From positions 868,078 through 932,077 of the forward strand of contig NZ_LILB01000001.1 in the NCBI RefSeq assembly GCF_001274945.1: a stretch of DNA of 64,000 nucleotides, read 5' to 3'. This document shows positions 35,476 through 44,535 of this stretch, in pieces. Both the position numbers and the translations under genes were made by a program. The notes beneath the pieces were generated by a model that searched no databases, was not told the DNA's origin, and saw nothing but the letters and a program-made list of their open reading frames with translations. Each line of letters starts with the position of its first letter. Position 1 is the stretch's first letter. The stretch is from Viridibacillus arvi. Lineage in GTDB: Bacteria; Bacillota; Bacilli; Bacillales_A; Planococcaceae.

Positions 35476-36126
35476 TTAATTAGTTAATATAGAGTCCAAT
35501 TCTTCTATATTACTTACAATATAAGTTGGTTCCTCTAATGCTAATTCGTCATTACTACCGTACCCATAAAGGACTCCTAAATTAGCTATGCCTTCCTTCT
35601 TCGCCCCGATTAGATCATGCTTACGGTCACCAATCATTATGACTTCACTTTTATCTGGAGATGATAGTTGTAAAAGCACTTCATGAATTACTTCAGCCTT
35701 TGCAATTCTAGTACCATCTAAATTACTTCCTACTATTACATCAAAATATTGAGCCAGTTTAAAATGCTGCAATATTTTCTCAGCAAAGACAGTTGGTTTA
35801 GATGTGGCAACAGCTAATGTTTTTCCTTTTTTCTTCAGAGTTTCAAGAAGTATTTCGATTCCAGGATAGACCTCATTTTCATATAAGCCATGCTGTTTAA
35901 ATCTTTCACGATAATATCCGATTGCTTCATTAGCTTCTTGTTCATTTAAACCGTAATAAGCTTGAAAAGATTCTTGCAAAGGTGGTCCAATGAATAAATC
36001 TAATTTTGGGTAATCAACTACTTCAATATTCATCTTATCTAAAGCGTATGCGACACTTTTAGTAATTCCGACTTTTGGATCCGTTAATGTTCCATCTAAA
36101 TCAAATAATATATATTGGTAATTCAT
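35476..36126 (-). CDS. HAD-IA family phosphatase (Gph-like)
   Basis: The start is ATG 36126, eight bases past GGAGGAG; a GTG at 36135 overlaps the site. The 216-residue enzyme has motif I LFDLDGTLTD, motif II VATSKPT, motif III lysine in RIAKAEVI and motif IV IMIGDRKHDLIGAKKEG, with an alpha-helical cap. It fits phosphoglycolate-phosphatase-like or 5-nucleotidase-like HADs. It starts 24 bp after the argS stop and is probably expressed from the argS T-box promoter. Confidence 0.88.
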   Translation of the reverse strand: MNYQYILFDLDGTLTDPKVGITKSVAYALDKMNIEVVDYPKLDLFIGPPLQESFQAYYGLNEQEANEAIGYYRERFKQHGLYENEVYPGIEILLETLKKKGKTLAVATSKPTVFAEKILQHFKLAQYFDVIVGSNLDGTRIAKAEVIHEVLLQLSSPDKSEVIMIGDRKHDLIGAKKEGIANLGVLYGYGSNDELALEEPTYIVSNIEELDSILTN

Positions 36127-36150
36127 TCGTTCCACTCCTCCGAATATTAA

Positions 36151-37833
36151 CTACATCTCTTCTGGTGCCTGAATTCCTAATAAGCGCAACCCTTCTTCTA
36201 GCACAATAGCAACACTAGCGCATAATGTTAGTTTTACATGTCTTGTAACATCATCTTCTAGTATTCTTGTGTGGGCATAGTACTTATTAAACGCTCTAGA
36301 AAGTTCAATTAAATACTTGGCAATTTGCGAAGGGTCTGCCAGTTCAAACGCTTTTGCCACCACTTCTGGGAATCCTTTTAGCGATATGACAACAGGCCAA
36401 GCCTCATCAGATAATCCCTCAAATTGACTGATTTCAGTATTGTACTGACCTTTTCGTAGAAGTGAACAAATCCGTGCATGCGTATATTGCACATAAGGAC
36501 CTGTCTCCCCTTCAAAATTCAACATTTCTTCAAGTGAAAATTCAATATCATTCATACGATGATTTTTTAAATCGTGGAAGATTACTGCTCCTGTTCCTAC
36601 CACTTTCGCTATCTCTTCTTTTTGCTTTAGGTTTGGATTTTTTTCCTCAATATTCTTACCTGCTAATTGGATAGCATCATTTAATACTTCTTCAAGTAAT
36701 ACAACTTTCCCTTTACGAGTAGACATTTTCTTGCCGTCTTTTAGCATCATGCCAAACGGAATATGCTGTAACTCTTTTGCCCAGCCATACTCCATTTTCT
36801 CCAATACTTTAAATAGCTGTTTAAAATGTAGAGATTGTTCATTTCCTACGACGTAAAATGATTTTGTTGAATTATAAGTTTCATTTCTATATAGGGCTGC
36901 CGCTAAATCTCGAGTCGCATATAGTGTTGTTCCATCCGTTTTCTTTATCAAACATGGCGGCATATTTTCTAAATTTACGACCATAGCCCCGTCCGATTCC
37001 TCAAGTAGCCCTTGTTCAGCCAATAACTCTACAACTCTGTCCATTTTGTCATTATAAAATGCTTCGCCCGCATACGAATCGAAACGTATACCTAGTAATG
37101 CATAGACCTGTTCAAATTCCTTTAGCGATGCTTTTCTAAACCATTGCCATAATTGCAATGCTTCTTCATCACCTTGCTCTAACTTTTTAAATGCTGCACG
37201 AGCTTGATCATTCAATGAGTCATCTTGCTCTGCCACTTCATGAAATTTAACATAAATCTTCAATAATTCACGCACTGGAGATTGTTCAATCAGCTCTTTA
37301 TTTCCCCATAGATGGTAAGCGACAATCAGCTTGCCGAATTGAGTACCCCAATCTCCTAAATGATTTATGCGTACTACGTCATAGCCATTTTTCTCTGCAA
37401 TATTAGCTACTGCATTACCGATAACTGTTGACCGTAAATGCCCCATTGAAAAAGGCTTTGCAATATTAGGGGATGAAAAATCAATCGTAATCGTTTGACC
37501 TTCTCCATTTTTTTGCTGTCCATATACAGATTGAGAAGAAACAATGCTAGATAATACCCCTTTCGAGATTTCCGATTGCTTAAGAAAAATATTCACATAC
37601 CCACCAACTGCTTCAACCTTTTCTATAAAGTCATTGTTGACTTTTCCACTTATTTCTTTGGCAATTATATTTGGTGATTTACGGAAAATTTTCGCTAATG
37701 TAAAGCAAGGAAAAGCATAATCACCTAAATGTGCATACTTCGGCTTTTCAATTGTTTGTTCAATATCACTCTTTGCTAATTGACCTTCTACTGCTTCAAA
37801 TATTGAATTGACTATCAATTGTTTGTCTATCAT
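36151..37833 (-). CDS. argS: Arginyl-tRNA synthetase
   Basis: ATG 37833 (MIDKQLIVNSIF) follows GAGGGGG; the open frame further upstream runs into the T-box leader and is not used. The 560 residues match the usual length. The HIGH motif reads SMGHLRST within SPNIAKPFSMGH, and the KMSKS equivalent is KKMSTRKG. The DALR anticodon-binding domain is at the C-terminus (HARICSLLRKG, AFNKYYAH). The enzyme charges tRNA-Arg with arginine in the cytosol. Its expression is governed by the Arg T-box immediately upstream. Confidence 0.97.
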   Translation of the reverse strand: MIDKQLIVNSIFEAVEGQLAKSDIEQTIEKPKYAHLGDYAFPCFTLAKIFRKSPNIIAKEISGKVNNDFIEKVEAVGGYVNIFLKQSEISKGVLSSIVSSQSVYGQQKNGEGQTITIDFSSPNIAKPFSMGHLRSTVIGNAVANIAEKNGYDVVRINHLGDWGTQFGKLIVAYHLWGNKELIEQSPVRELLKIYVKFHEVAEQDDSLNDQARAAFKKLEQGDEEALQLWQWFRKASLKEFEQVYALLGIRFDSYAGEAFYNDKMDRVVELLAEQGLLEESDGAMVVNLENMPPCLIKKTDGTTLYATRDLAAALYRNETYNSTKSFYVVGNEQSLHFKQLFKVLEKMEYGWAKELQHIPFGMMLKDGKKMSTRKGKVVLLEEVLNDAIQLAGKNIEEKNPNLKQKEEIAKVVGTGAVIFHDLKNHRMNDIEFSLEEMLNFEGETGPYVQYTHARICSLLRKGQYNTEISQFEGLSDEAWPVVISLKGFPEVVAKAFELADPSQIAKYLIELSRAFNKYYAHTRILEDDVTRHVKLTLCASVAIVLEEGLRLLGIQAPEEM

Positions 37834-37921
37834 TCTATTTTCCCCCTCAAATAATAAAATAAATTGTGCATTCAAAGCTAAGTTCAGTTGATACACTGCC
37901 GTAATGGTACGAAAATGCAAT

Positions 37922-38170
37922 AAAAAAAGCCCCCGTCTCAAAATAAGAGACGAGAGCATAGATTCCCGTGGTACCACTCTAGTTGCCACAATATGTGACC
38001 ACTTTCCATTGTTAACGAGGTGACTCCCCGATCTTTTCTACTGCTATTTCAAAAAGTTTCTCCAAAGTGCGCTTCATTCATGTTCCATGTATTAGGCTCC
38101 AACCATCCCTAACTCGCTTGACATTTCCCCATAAACTACTCTCTTTATCAAAGAATTTTTTTATTAAATT
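37922..38170 (-). ncRNA. T-box leader, Arg (CGC) specifier, of argS
   Basis: Minus strand. T-box core AGAGTGGTACCACGGG at 37965-37980. The terminator stem GCTCTCGTCTC / GAGACGGGGGC (37947-37957 with 37929-37939) is followed by seven Ts. Stem I 3' side reads GAATGAAGCGCACTTTGGAG, giving CGC (38069-38071 complement) followed by A as the specifier. This fits the downstream argS. Confidence 0.9.
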
Positions 38171-38176
38171 GTAACT

Positions 38177-38205
38177 ATGGTATATTTAATTTGTAAATAA
38201 GTCAA
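38177..38205 (-). promoter_or_regulatory. Promoter of argS T-box operon
   Basis: TTGACT (38200-38205), 17-bp spacer, TACCAT (38177-38182), minus strand. Confidence 0.7.
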
Positions 38206-38791
38206 TGTTTGAGAAAAAAATATAACTATTAATTTATTTTTAAACAAAAATTTAGAACCAATTTCTGGTATAAATCAAAATTTTAATAAAAAATTCAACT
38301 GATTGTCAAAGATTTTTCAATTAGTACTTAGTCATAATACTTTATTACAAAATTGCAAAAAAGCAAACTTGATTCCCTTGAATTTCTCCACTTTAATATT
38401 CCTTCATTTTAGATGAGTATTTCAAACTATTTTCCTTTTTTGTTTAGTAATATTCAATTCAATTTCGTAGACTTTTGTTTTCTTTTTCTAATTTACAAGC
38501 TCTTATCTGTTTCGTTCTTTCCTATATAAATAACAAGTATTTGAACGTCAATAATCTAAGTAGATCTGATGATAAACTTAAAGCAGATTAAACCTCTCCA
38601 CCTTATACTTTAGAAAACTAACATTCCACTATTTTTGACATACCTATTTATTTAGTCACTCAATATATAACCTAGTCATAATATCAACCAATAATAAAAT
38701 AAAAACAAACTCTATTAATTGAATGATGGTCTCATACAAACTCCTAAAAAATACAAGTCTATTTTCCTTCGAAACTGAGAAATTCATATTA
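38206..38791. other. Long AT-rich intergenic region
   Basis: About 590 bp of strongly AT-rich DNA between divergent argS and OFA transporter transcripts. No frame, hairpin or repeat could be supported. Confidence 0.5.
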
Positions 38792-38820
38792 TTGACACAA
38801 ATATTTTAATCGTATACTAT
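38792..38820 (+). promoter_or_regulatory. Promoter upstream of the OFA transporter leader
   Basis: TTGACA (38792-38797), 17-bp spacer, TACTAT (38815-38820). It predicts a leader of about 350 nt. Confidence 0.6.
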
Positions 38821-38826
38821 TGAGAC

Positions 38827-39175
38827 GTAAAGTAACTTGGGATCAAAAAGTTACCATGTTTAAAACGGTGCAGGAGGTAGAACTAAGTATTTAAGTTCAT
38901 GGGTAATAGAGTTTCAAATCAAAGTAAAAATTAATTGATTAAGAAGTACTCAAAACTACATAATCATTTTGAGTCCTTATAAATTTTTTTACGAAGACAA
39001 TTAAGTCATGAAAATATTTAAAGGGTATTTTATTTTTTAATGCTTTCTATAAATCTCATTAAAGAGATTTTGGGGAATAGAAAGTAAAATTAGACAAGCT
39101 CAAGTATTTTACTGAATAAGCAGTCTGATAAGGAAAGTATATAGGTTAAAAAAACGAGAAAAAGAGGTACAATAC
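38827..39175 (+). ncRNA. Candidate leader RNA with internal terminator-like hairpin
   Basis: The predicted 5' untranslated region contains GTAACTT / AAGTTAC and GAACT / AGTTC hairpins. A terminator-like stem ACTCAAAA / TTTTGAGT (38948-38955 with 38967-38974, extended by AAG/CTT past one mismatch) follows, and a run of seven Ts at 38984-38990 lies 186 bases before the start codon. I could not match it to a known riboswitch or T-box. Confidence 0.4.
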
Positions 39176-40453
39176 GTGAGCACAAATAAGAAAAAAATCC
39201 ACTACGCATGGTGGTTATTATTAGGTTTATCTATTATGGTCGGTTTGGCTAAAGGCGGAATCATGACTGCAGGAGGATTATTTTTAACTCCAGTAACTCA
39301 AGATTTAGGTATTGGAATGGGTAGTCTAACACTTTACTTTAGTATTTCTTCAATTGTAACAATGATTTTCCTACCATTTGCTGGTAAGATCATTGCTAAG
39401 TATGATATTAGAACAGTTTTAGTAACAGCAGTTATTTTACAAGCTGGTTCGTTCGCAATGTTTGGTTTAATGAACTCTGTTTGGGGTTGGTACTTATTCT
39501 GTATCCCAATGTCAATCGGTTCAATTTTTGTAACTCAAATTGCAGGCCCAGTATTAATCAACAACTGGTTTAAAAAACATAACGGTTTAGCAATCGGTAT
39601 CATGGTTGCATCAGGTGGTATTTTCGGAGCTATCTTACAACCTATGGCTGGTAACTTAATCGCAAGTGAAGGTTGGAGAATGACTTACTTCATCCTTGGT
39701 GGAATTGTAATTGCTATCGTTGTACCAATCGTATTATTAACAATTAGAATGTCTCCTAAACAAAAAGGTTTACAACCATTAGGTTTAGAAGTTGAAATTA
39801 ATAACACAGAGGATGCTTCTTCAGTTAAAGTTGAATCTAATACAAACACAGGTATTTCAGCTGCAATCGCTAAAAAATCAGGTGCATTTTATTCATTATT
39901 ATTATTCTTCTTCTTTATTACTGCTATCAGTAGTTTTGGTCAACACGTAGCTCCTTTTGCAATGGGCTTAGGCTATGATGTTAAATTTGCTGGTGGTGCA
40001 ATGGGCTTCTGGCAAGTAGGTGTTCTGATCGGTGCATTAGCATTCGGTATTTTAAGTGATAAAATTGGGGCAAAAAACACAGCTATCTTCGCGATGTTAT
40101 TAGGTTTAGTTCCAATCGCAATTCTACTAACTGTTCCTGACAATTCTACAATGTTCTCATTAGCTATTGGTATTTATGGATTTGTTGTTGCTTCACTTGG
40201 TACATTAGGACCGCTATTAACTACAGCTATCTTCGGTAACAAAGAATACGGTCAAATTTACGCTTCTGCAGTTATCGGTTTAGCTGTTGCTGGTATCGTT
40301 GCATTACCTGGTTACGGATATGTGTTCCAATTAACTGGAAGCTACACTTATGTACTATACGCAATTGCCTTCATGCTAGTTATTAATGTAGTGTTAATCA
40401 TTATGGCATTTATCGGCAAAAAGAAATTAGTACAGGCAGGCCATTGGAAATAA
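39176..40453 (+). CDS. MFS transporter of the oxalate/formate antiporter (OFA) type
   Basis: GTG 39176 follows AAAGAGGT. The 425-residue protein starts KKKIHYAWWLLLGLSIMVGLAKGG and has GPVLINNWFKKHNGLAIGIMVASGG, the loop that typifies OFA-family carriers, with 12 segments and a long central loop of Asn, Ser and Lys. Relatives move oxalate, formate, lactate or other carboxylates. Third-codon usage (many GGT, TTA and ATC) looks more regular than in neighbouring genes, hinting at high expression or transfer. It is monocistronic. Confidence 0.87.
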   Translation: MSTNKKKIHYAWWLLLGLSIMVGLAKGGIMTAGGLFLTPVTQDLGIGMGSLTLYFSISSIVTMIFLPFAGKIIAKYDIRTVLVTAVILQAGSFAMFGLMNSVWGWYLFCIPMSIGSIFVTQIAGPVLINNWFKKHNGLAIGIMVASGGIFGAILQPMAGNLIASEGWRMTYFILGGIVIAIVVPIVLLTIRMSPKQKGLQPLGLEVEINNTEDASSVKVESNTNTGISAAIAKKSGAFYSLLLFFFFITAISSFGQHVAPFAMGLGYDVKFAGGAMGFWQVGVLIGALAFGILSDKIGAKNTAIFAMLLGLVPIAILLTVPDNSTMFSLAIGIYGFVVASLGTLGPLLTTAIFGNKEYGQIYASAVIGLAVAGIVALPGYGYVFQLTGSYTYVLYAIAFMLVINVVLIIMAFIGKKKLVQAGHWK

Positions 40454-40627
40454 TCACTTTGTATCTCCCTTAACACATAAGTGAATTCTTCCCTTTAAAT
40501 TAATTTTTTCTTGATGAATTGTTTACTTCACTATATCATCAATCTTACTAACGAATTTGAAAAACAATAACTCACTCCGTTTCAAACACTCTGAAACAAA
40601 TAGAGAGAATAAATAAACCTTATTGAG

Positions 40628-40681
40628 CACTTCTAAGTTGACTTGGTTATATAAACCCTTACAACTTGGAAGTGTTTTTTT
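40628..40681 (+). terminator. Terminator of the OFA transporter region
   Basis: Stem CACTTCTAAGTTG / CAACTTGGAAGTG (40628-40640 with 40662-40674) with T-run; 175 bp past the stop codon. Confidence 0.8.
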
Positions 40682-40724
40682 ACAATTAACTTTAACTTTT
40701 CTTTATAGAATTGAAGAGGAGGTT

Positions 40725-41294
40725 TCAAATCACCTGTTTATACTCTTCTCTCAAAATAGAATACGATTTTAAATCATGATGGGTTCCTTTAATTAATAGC
40801 CCTTTTCGAATTAATCCTTCATAAGACATACCGACTTTCTCCATAACCCGAGCTGAACCTACATTCTCAATCAAACATTTCGCTTGAATTCGGACTAAAT
40901 CCATTACCTCAAAACCAAATGTAATTACTGCTTTTGCTGCTTCAGTAACAATGCCTCTCCCCCAATAAGCCTGTGAAATTGCATAACCGATTTCAGCTAT
41001 TTGTTGTTTTGGCTGCCAATGTACGAAATCTATTGTCCCAATTAATGTACCTGTCTCTTTATTTTCAATCCCCCAAAGAGCATATTGATCTAATTCGTAT
41101 TTGTTTAATATAAATCGCACAAACTCTTCTGTATCTGCTAAACTTTCATGCTTATTCCAAGTACAATACCGTGCAACTTCCTCATTCGAACAATATGTAT
41201 GCATATCGTAAAGGTCATCAAGTGAGATTTTCCTTAAAATTAATCTATCTGTTTCTAAAATTGGTAGCTTGCTGTAGACATCCTCCATTTTCAT
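40725..41294 (-). CDS. GNAT acetyltransferase, RimJ/RimL type
   Basis: ATG 41294 follows GAGGTGATGTG. The 189-residue protein shows LETDRLILRKISLDDLYDM, the typical RimJ/L opening, then IGYAISQAYWGRGIVTEAAKA as the acetyl-CoA motif and NVGSARVMEKVGMSYEG. It lies nine bases after the GrpB gene and is co-transcribed. Substrate not predictable. Confidence 0.9.
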   Translation of the reverse strand: MKMEDVYSKLPILETDRLILRKISLDDLYDMHTYCSNEEVARYCTWNKHESLADTEEFVRFILNKYELDQYALWGIENKETGTLIGTIDFVHWQPKQQIAEIGYAISQAYWGRGIVTEAAKAVITFGFEVMDLVRIQAKCLIENVGSARVMEKVGMSYEGLIRKGLLIKGTHHDLKSYSILREEYKQVI

Positions 41295-41303
41295 CACATC
41301 ACC

Positions 41304-41822
41304 TCATTTCAAGTTTTCATACCAATGTAACGCTTTTTGTTCAATTTCACTAGCAAAAGTCGATTTCCCTTGTATATATGCCTCCATATTAAATGAATAT
41401 TGTGATGAATTCGCTTGTTTTATTCGACCATATTTTGTCGCTTCAGCAGGATGGCTTCTTAAATAATCTCGGAAGGCAAGATGTCTAGTAATGCCCTCAT
41501 GTCCTAATTCATAAAAGTGGATATGGTGTGTGTGATTGTCACCACCTTTTGTAAAATAACGTCGTCCAGGGAGTCCATTCTCCCCTTTAGCTACATAACC
41601 GATTTCTTGTAATCTCTCATTAAATTGATCAACCAGTTCAATATGATAAACTACTGGCATTATATCAATTACAGGTTTCGCAGGAAGATTTTCAACGGAA
41701 GTACTACCAATATGAAAGATATCATGAATCTCATCGCGTAAAATATCCCTTATCATCTTTTGTTCTTTGTTGAATAATGCAACCCACTCTTGATCATAAT
41801 CTACAACTTCAACCTTTCTCAT
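41304..41822 (-). CDS. GrpB family protein (UPF0157, nucleotidyltransferase fold)
   Basis: The 172-residue protein starts MRKVEVVDYDQEWVALFNKE, with FHIGSTSVENLPAKPVIDIM and HHIHFYELGHEGITRHLAFRDYLRSHP, the full GrpB signature. The GS-x-DIM arrangement places it in the minimal nucleotidyltransferase superfamily; no activity is firmly known. First gene of a two-gene unit with a GNAT. Confidence 0.92.
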   Translation of the reverse strand: MRKVEVVDYDQEWVALFNKEQKMIRDILRDEIHDIFHIGSTSVENLPAKPVIDIMPVVYHIELVDQFNERLQEIGYVAKGENGLPGRRYFTKGGDNHTHHIHFYELGHEGITRHLAFRDYLRSHPAEATKYGRIKQANSSQYSFNMEAYIQGKSTFASEIEQKALHWYENLK

Positions 41823-41896
41823 TTTTCACCTCTATTTTGACAGCTCTTTAAATTCAATATATTCAGTCTATTATAATCATAGCATACTTCTCTAAA

Positions 41897-42157
41897 CTAT
41901 CTATCAAATTGCGTTAACTTATAAACACCAAAATAAATGAACAAAATCAAAATCCCCAAAACAATAAAAACCAGCGTAATTCCATTCTCCGGAATAAATT
42001 GCATACCCCAAATAAATAAACTAGCAATCATTCCACCAATTACACTCATCAAGCCTAGTATAGATAAATGCGTTCCCCTTGTCTCCTCTGGAATCGATTT
42101 AGCTACTATGGATTGGAGAGTGGGCAAATACAGTAGTGCGACACAAAACAAAACCAT
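41897..42157 (-). pseudogene. C-terminal fragment of an MFS transporter
   Basis: About 86 residues cover three membrane segments with PTLQSIVAKSIPEETRGTHL, typical of the last third of an MFS protein, ending in YKLTQFDR. No in-frame N-terminal part lies upstream; the preceding 300 bp are non-coding. It is probably the remnant of a deleted transporter gene. Confidence 0.65.
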
Positions 42158-42461
42158 TAATCATTACAGTCTATAATAATATGTAAATACTTAATTGTAT
42201 TTCAATAGGAATCATCAAAAATTATAATTGATTCTAAAGAATTGTTAAATCGCATAATACTAGTATTATAATGATTTTAGTTCCACTAAATAACAAATAA
42301 TTATAATTATTAATGTCTTTTTATTCAAAAACGAGTTATCAAAATCATTATAATATTCCGTTAACAAACCTTATCGCTATTCCATCTTAGGTTTTTTTGT
42401 ATATAATGGAGAGACACCCACTTTTAGGTGTAAATAAAAAAGATAAAGGAAGTGAAGGTTT
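42158..42461. other. Intergenic, 304 bp
   Basis: AT-rich junction between the truncated transporter and a small gene. No signals beyond a plausible promoter near 42400 were seen. Confidence 0.45.
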
Positions 42462-42713
42462 ATGATTACTTTACGCATTCACAAAGAAAATTCAGAATAC
42501 GTGGTGAAACGGATCAGTAACCAAAATGCCGATCAATATTCTGTGCACTCTGCTGAGTCACTCTATGAAAGTTTGTTTCATTTAGGTCGCAAAATGCATA
42601 TTAGTAACATCCATTTCAACATTCCACATGATTTAAAATCCAAATTAATTTCTTTTCTATCCGTCGAATTTCCTGCCGAGCTTTACGATTATCATATTAA
42701 GATTATTGACTAA
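42462..42713 (+). CDS. Hypothetical protein, 83 aa
   Basis: A GGAAG-type site precedes ATG 42462. The small soluble protein starts MITLRIHKENSEYVVKRIS and ends YDYHIKIID, with mixed alpha/beta character and several histidines. No family recognised. Confidence 0.5.
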   Translation: MITLRIHKENSEYVVKRISNQNADQYSVHSAESLYESLFHLGRKMHISNIHFNIPHDLKSKLISFLSVEFPAELYDYHIKIID

Positions 42714-42821
42714 ACCGTTACCTCATTGATTATATCCTCTAGAAGCGACAGTCAGTAACCATCTAGGTGCGATTTTAAATCGTTCCTGATGGTTCAATTA
42801 TACATATTGTATCATCTTACC

Positions 42822-42862
42822 AAAATACCGACATAGGCCTCCTAGCGCCATGTCAGTATTCT
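42822..42862 (-). terminator. Terminator of HhH gene
   Basis: Imperfect stem AATAC-GACAT-GGC with GCCATGTCAGTATT, 23 bp after the minus-strand stop at 42885. Confidence 0.55.
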
Positions 42863-42884
42863 TTCTTATTAGCATTAGCTATCA

Positions 42885-43073
42885 TTAATCTTTAAATTGG
42901 AGCCTCTTTTCATGAAGCGCTCCTTTTAATACTTCTATAGATTTAGGTCCCATACCATGAAGCGCCTTTAATGTCTTTTCATCAATTGTTGTTAATTGCT
43001 CCAATGTCGTGATTCCTACGCTATTAAGTGCTCTTACTGCTGGCTTAGATACACCTTTTGGCCAAATTTGCAT
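42885..43073 (-). CDS. Helix-hairpin-helix protein, 62 aa
   Basis: ATG 43073 follows AGGGGTG. The sequence LNSVGITTLEQLTTIDEKTLKALHGMGPKSIEVLKGAL is two helices joined by a GIT/GMG hairpin, very close to the C-terminal domain of RNA polymerase alpha or of RadC/DisA-type HhH modules that bind the DNA backbone. As a stand-alone protein it resembles small RNA-polymerase-alpha-CTD-like proteins of Bacillus. Role unknown. Confidence 0.8.
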   Translation of the reverse strand: MQIWPKGVSKPAVRALNSVGITTLEQLTTIDEKTLKALHGMGPKSIEVLKGALHEKRLQFKD

Positions 43074-43170
43074 GACTTCACCCCTATTTTTATTTTGAGT
43101 TGCAAAAAATACAATTTACCACTCTTTTACTTCGGTTTCATTTGTCTTCAACACCTCAGATCTGATTTTA

Positions 43171-43537
43171 TTAATTAGTTATTATACCAAATAGATTACA
43201 ATAAAAGATTAAAGAGAAAATAACAAAACTGCTTAGAATAAATTTCAATTGTAATCTCGAAAATATTCTCAAAGTACTTCGGTCTTTCATCTTCCCCACT
43301 GTCTTTGCAACTGTTATATTCATTGGAATAAAGAATCCCGTGAATAGCACACTAATAAGTAATAAGACTAGTATAATTGAAATTAAGGGTGGTATATTTA
43401 AATCCCAAAGAAAAATCGATACAACCCACAGGAACACCCATCCACCAACCAAAGCTAAAGAATAATAACACAATGGCAATAATCAACATAATATCTTTTT
43501 TTAGAAATTCAGCATACGCTTTACCATATATACTCAT
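43171..43537 (-). pseudogene. Frameshifted small membrane protein
   Basis: Two overlapping frames complement each other. MSIYGKAYAEFLKKDIMLIIAIVLLFFSFGWWMG runs from ATG 43537, then a shift near 43430 leads into VFLWVVSIFLWDLNIPPLI and on to FYCNLFGIITN at 43171. Joined, they give about 120 residues with four membrane segments. After the shift each frame makes non-native sequence. One inserted or deleted base has probably inactivated the gene. Confidence 0.6.
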
Positions 43538-43688
43538 AGCTGATCCTCTCCTTCAATAAAATTCTGCCAGTTTTTTCGTTTAGCGGACTAGTATTTAGAT
43601 TCCTTATTATCATCGAGCACTCCTTTTTCCATGATGTGATGTAGCAAGTTTATAGAAAATACATATTTTACTTTTATCGGATTGTGAT

Positions 43689-44264
43689 TCAACACTTCAC
43701 TGAAAACCATCCAGTTTCTTTTGGGAAATCATTTCGAGTTAGCCTTTGCCCAGAAAGCATTTGTCGATAAGAAGTAATCGTACCGTCGTGTGACACTATA
43801 TAAATTTTTTCTTTATGTAACTTTTTACAATCACCGATAAACTTTTCAGCAAGGTAGGTGAATTGCTGTTCTGTAAGTGTATTGATACCATCCGACCAGA
43901 GTTCAATTGATGGCTTACTATCCATTTCAAAAGTTGGGTAATCATGTTCAATAATTTCTAAATCAATTATCTTATCACAAGGCAATGTATACATACTTGA
44001 GTGAATGGGGAAAATTCTTGGTGCTACTAATGGGCTTACAATCTTACGGCAATTTTTATTTTCACTCCAAATGAATGCTGTTTCAAGCGTTCTTCTTATC
44101 GGACTAATAATTATTACATCTTCATCTGTTAGCGGAAATTGATTTCTTAGTAACAATGCTTGTTCTTTTCCTATAGAAGTTAATGCTGGGTCTTCTATTT
44201 GCAGACTTTTAGGTACATCCAATGTATGTTCACCTTGGCCGTGACGAATAAATACCAACTCCAT
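43689..44264 (-). CDS. Histidine phosphatase family protein
   Basis: The 191-residue protein begins MELVFIRHGQGEHTLD with the RHG motif at residues 7-9; the second histidine is in KIYIVSHDGTITSYRQML and a proton donor Glu probably in LEIIEHDYPTF. AGGAGGAG precedes the start. It belongs to the phosphoglycerate-mutase-like branch. Substrate unknown. Confidence 0.9.
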   Translation of the reverse strand: MELVFIRHGQGEHTLDVPKSLQIEDPALTSIGKEQALLLRNQFPLTDEDVIIISPIRRTLETAFIWSENKNCRKIVSPLVAPRIFPIHSSMYTLPCDKIIDLEIIEHDYPTFEMDSKPSIELWSDGINTLTEQQFTYLAEKFIGDCKKLHKEKIYIVSHDGTITSYRQMLSGQRLTRNDFPKETGWFSVKC

Positions 44265-44443
44265 TTAACTCCTCCTATTCTATTGTTAACAATTTTGATC
44301 AATCAATTGATTTTACACTTAAAAAACTTTATTTTCTAATTATACTAAAATAATACTAAAGATAATATTAATCATCTTATTCTATACTATATCTCATTGC
44401 TCACCCTACCTTAGCGTTATTAAATGTACTGTTTAATAATAGA

Positions 44444-44479
44444 AAAGAATCCATTTTGATATTACAAAATGGATTCTTT
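44444..44479 (-). terminator. Terminator of GNAT gene (repeat family C)
   Basis: A 15-bp stem AAAGAATCCATTTTG with CAAAATGGATTCTTT, 57 bp past the GNAT stop. Confidence 0.8.
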
Positions 44480-44535
44480 ATTTTATATAGAATACTTTTA
44501 TTAGTCTTAATCAATGTTTACCTCTGGCCATTTCA

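Noticed and set aside
38827..39175. T-box or SAM riboswitch ahead of the OFA transporter
   Set aside because: No AGGGTGGNACCGCG core and no SAM-I core were found, so only a generic leader is claimed.
41171..41353. Plus-strand frames inside GNAT and GrpB genes
   Set aside because: They are antisense to clearly recognised proteins and show no start signals.
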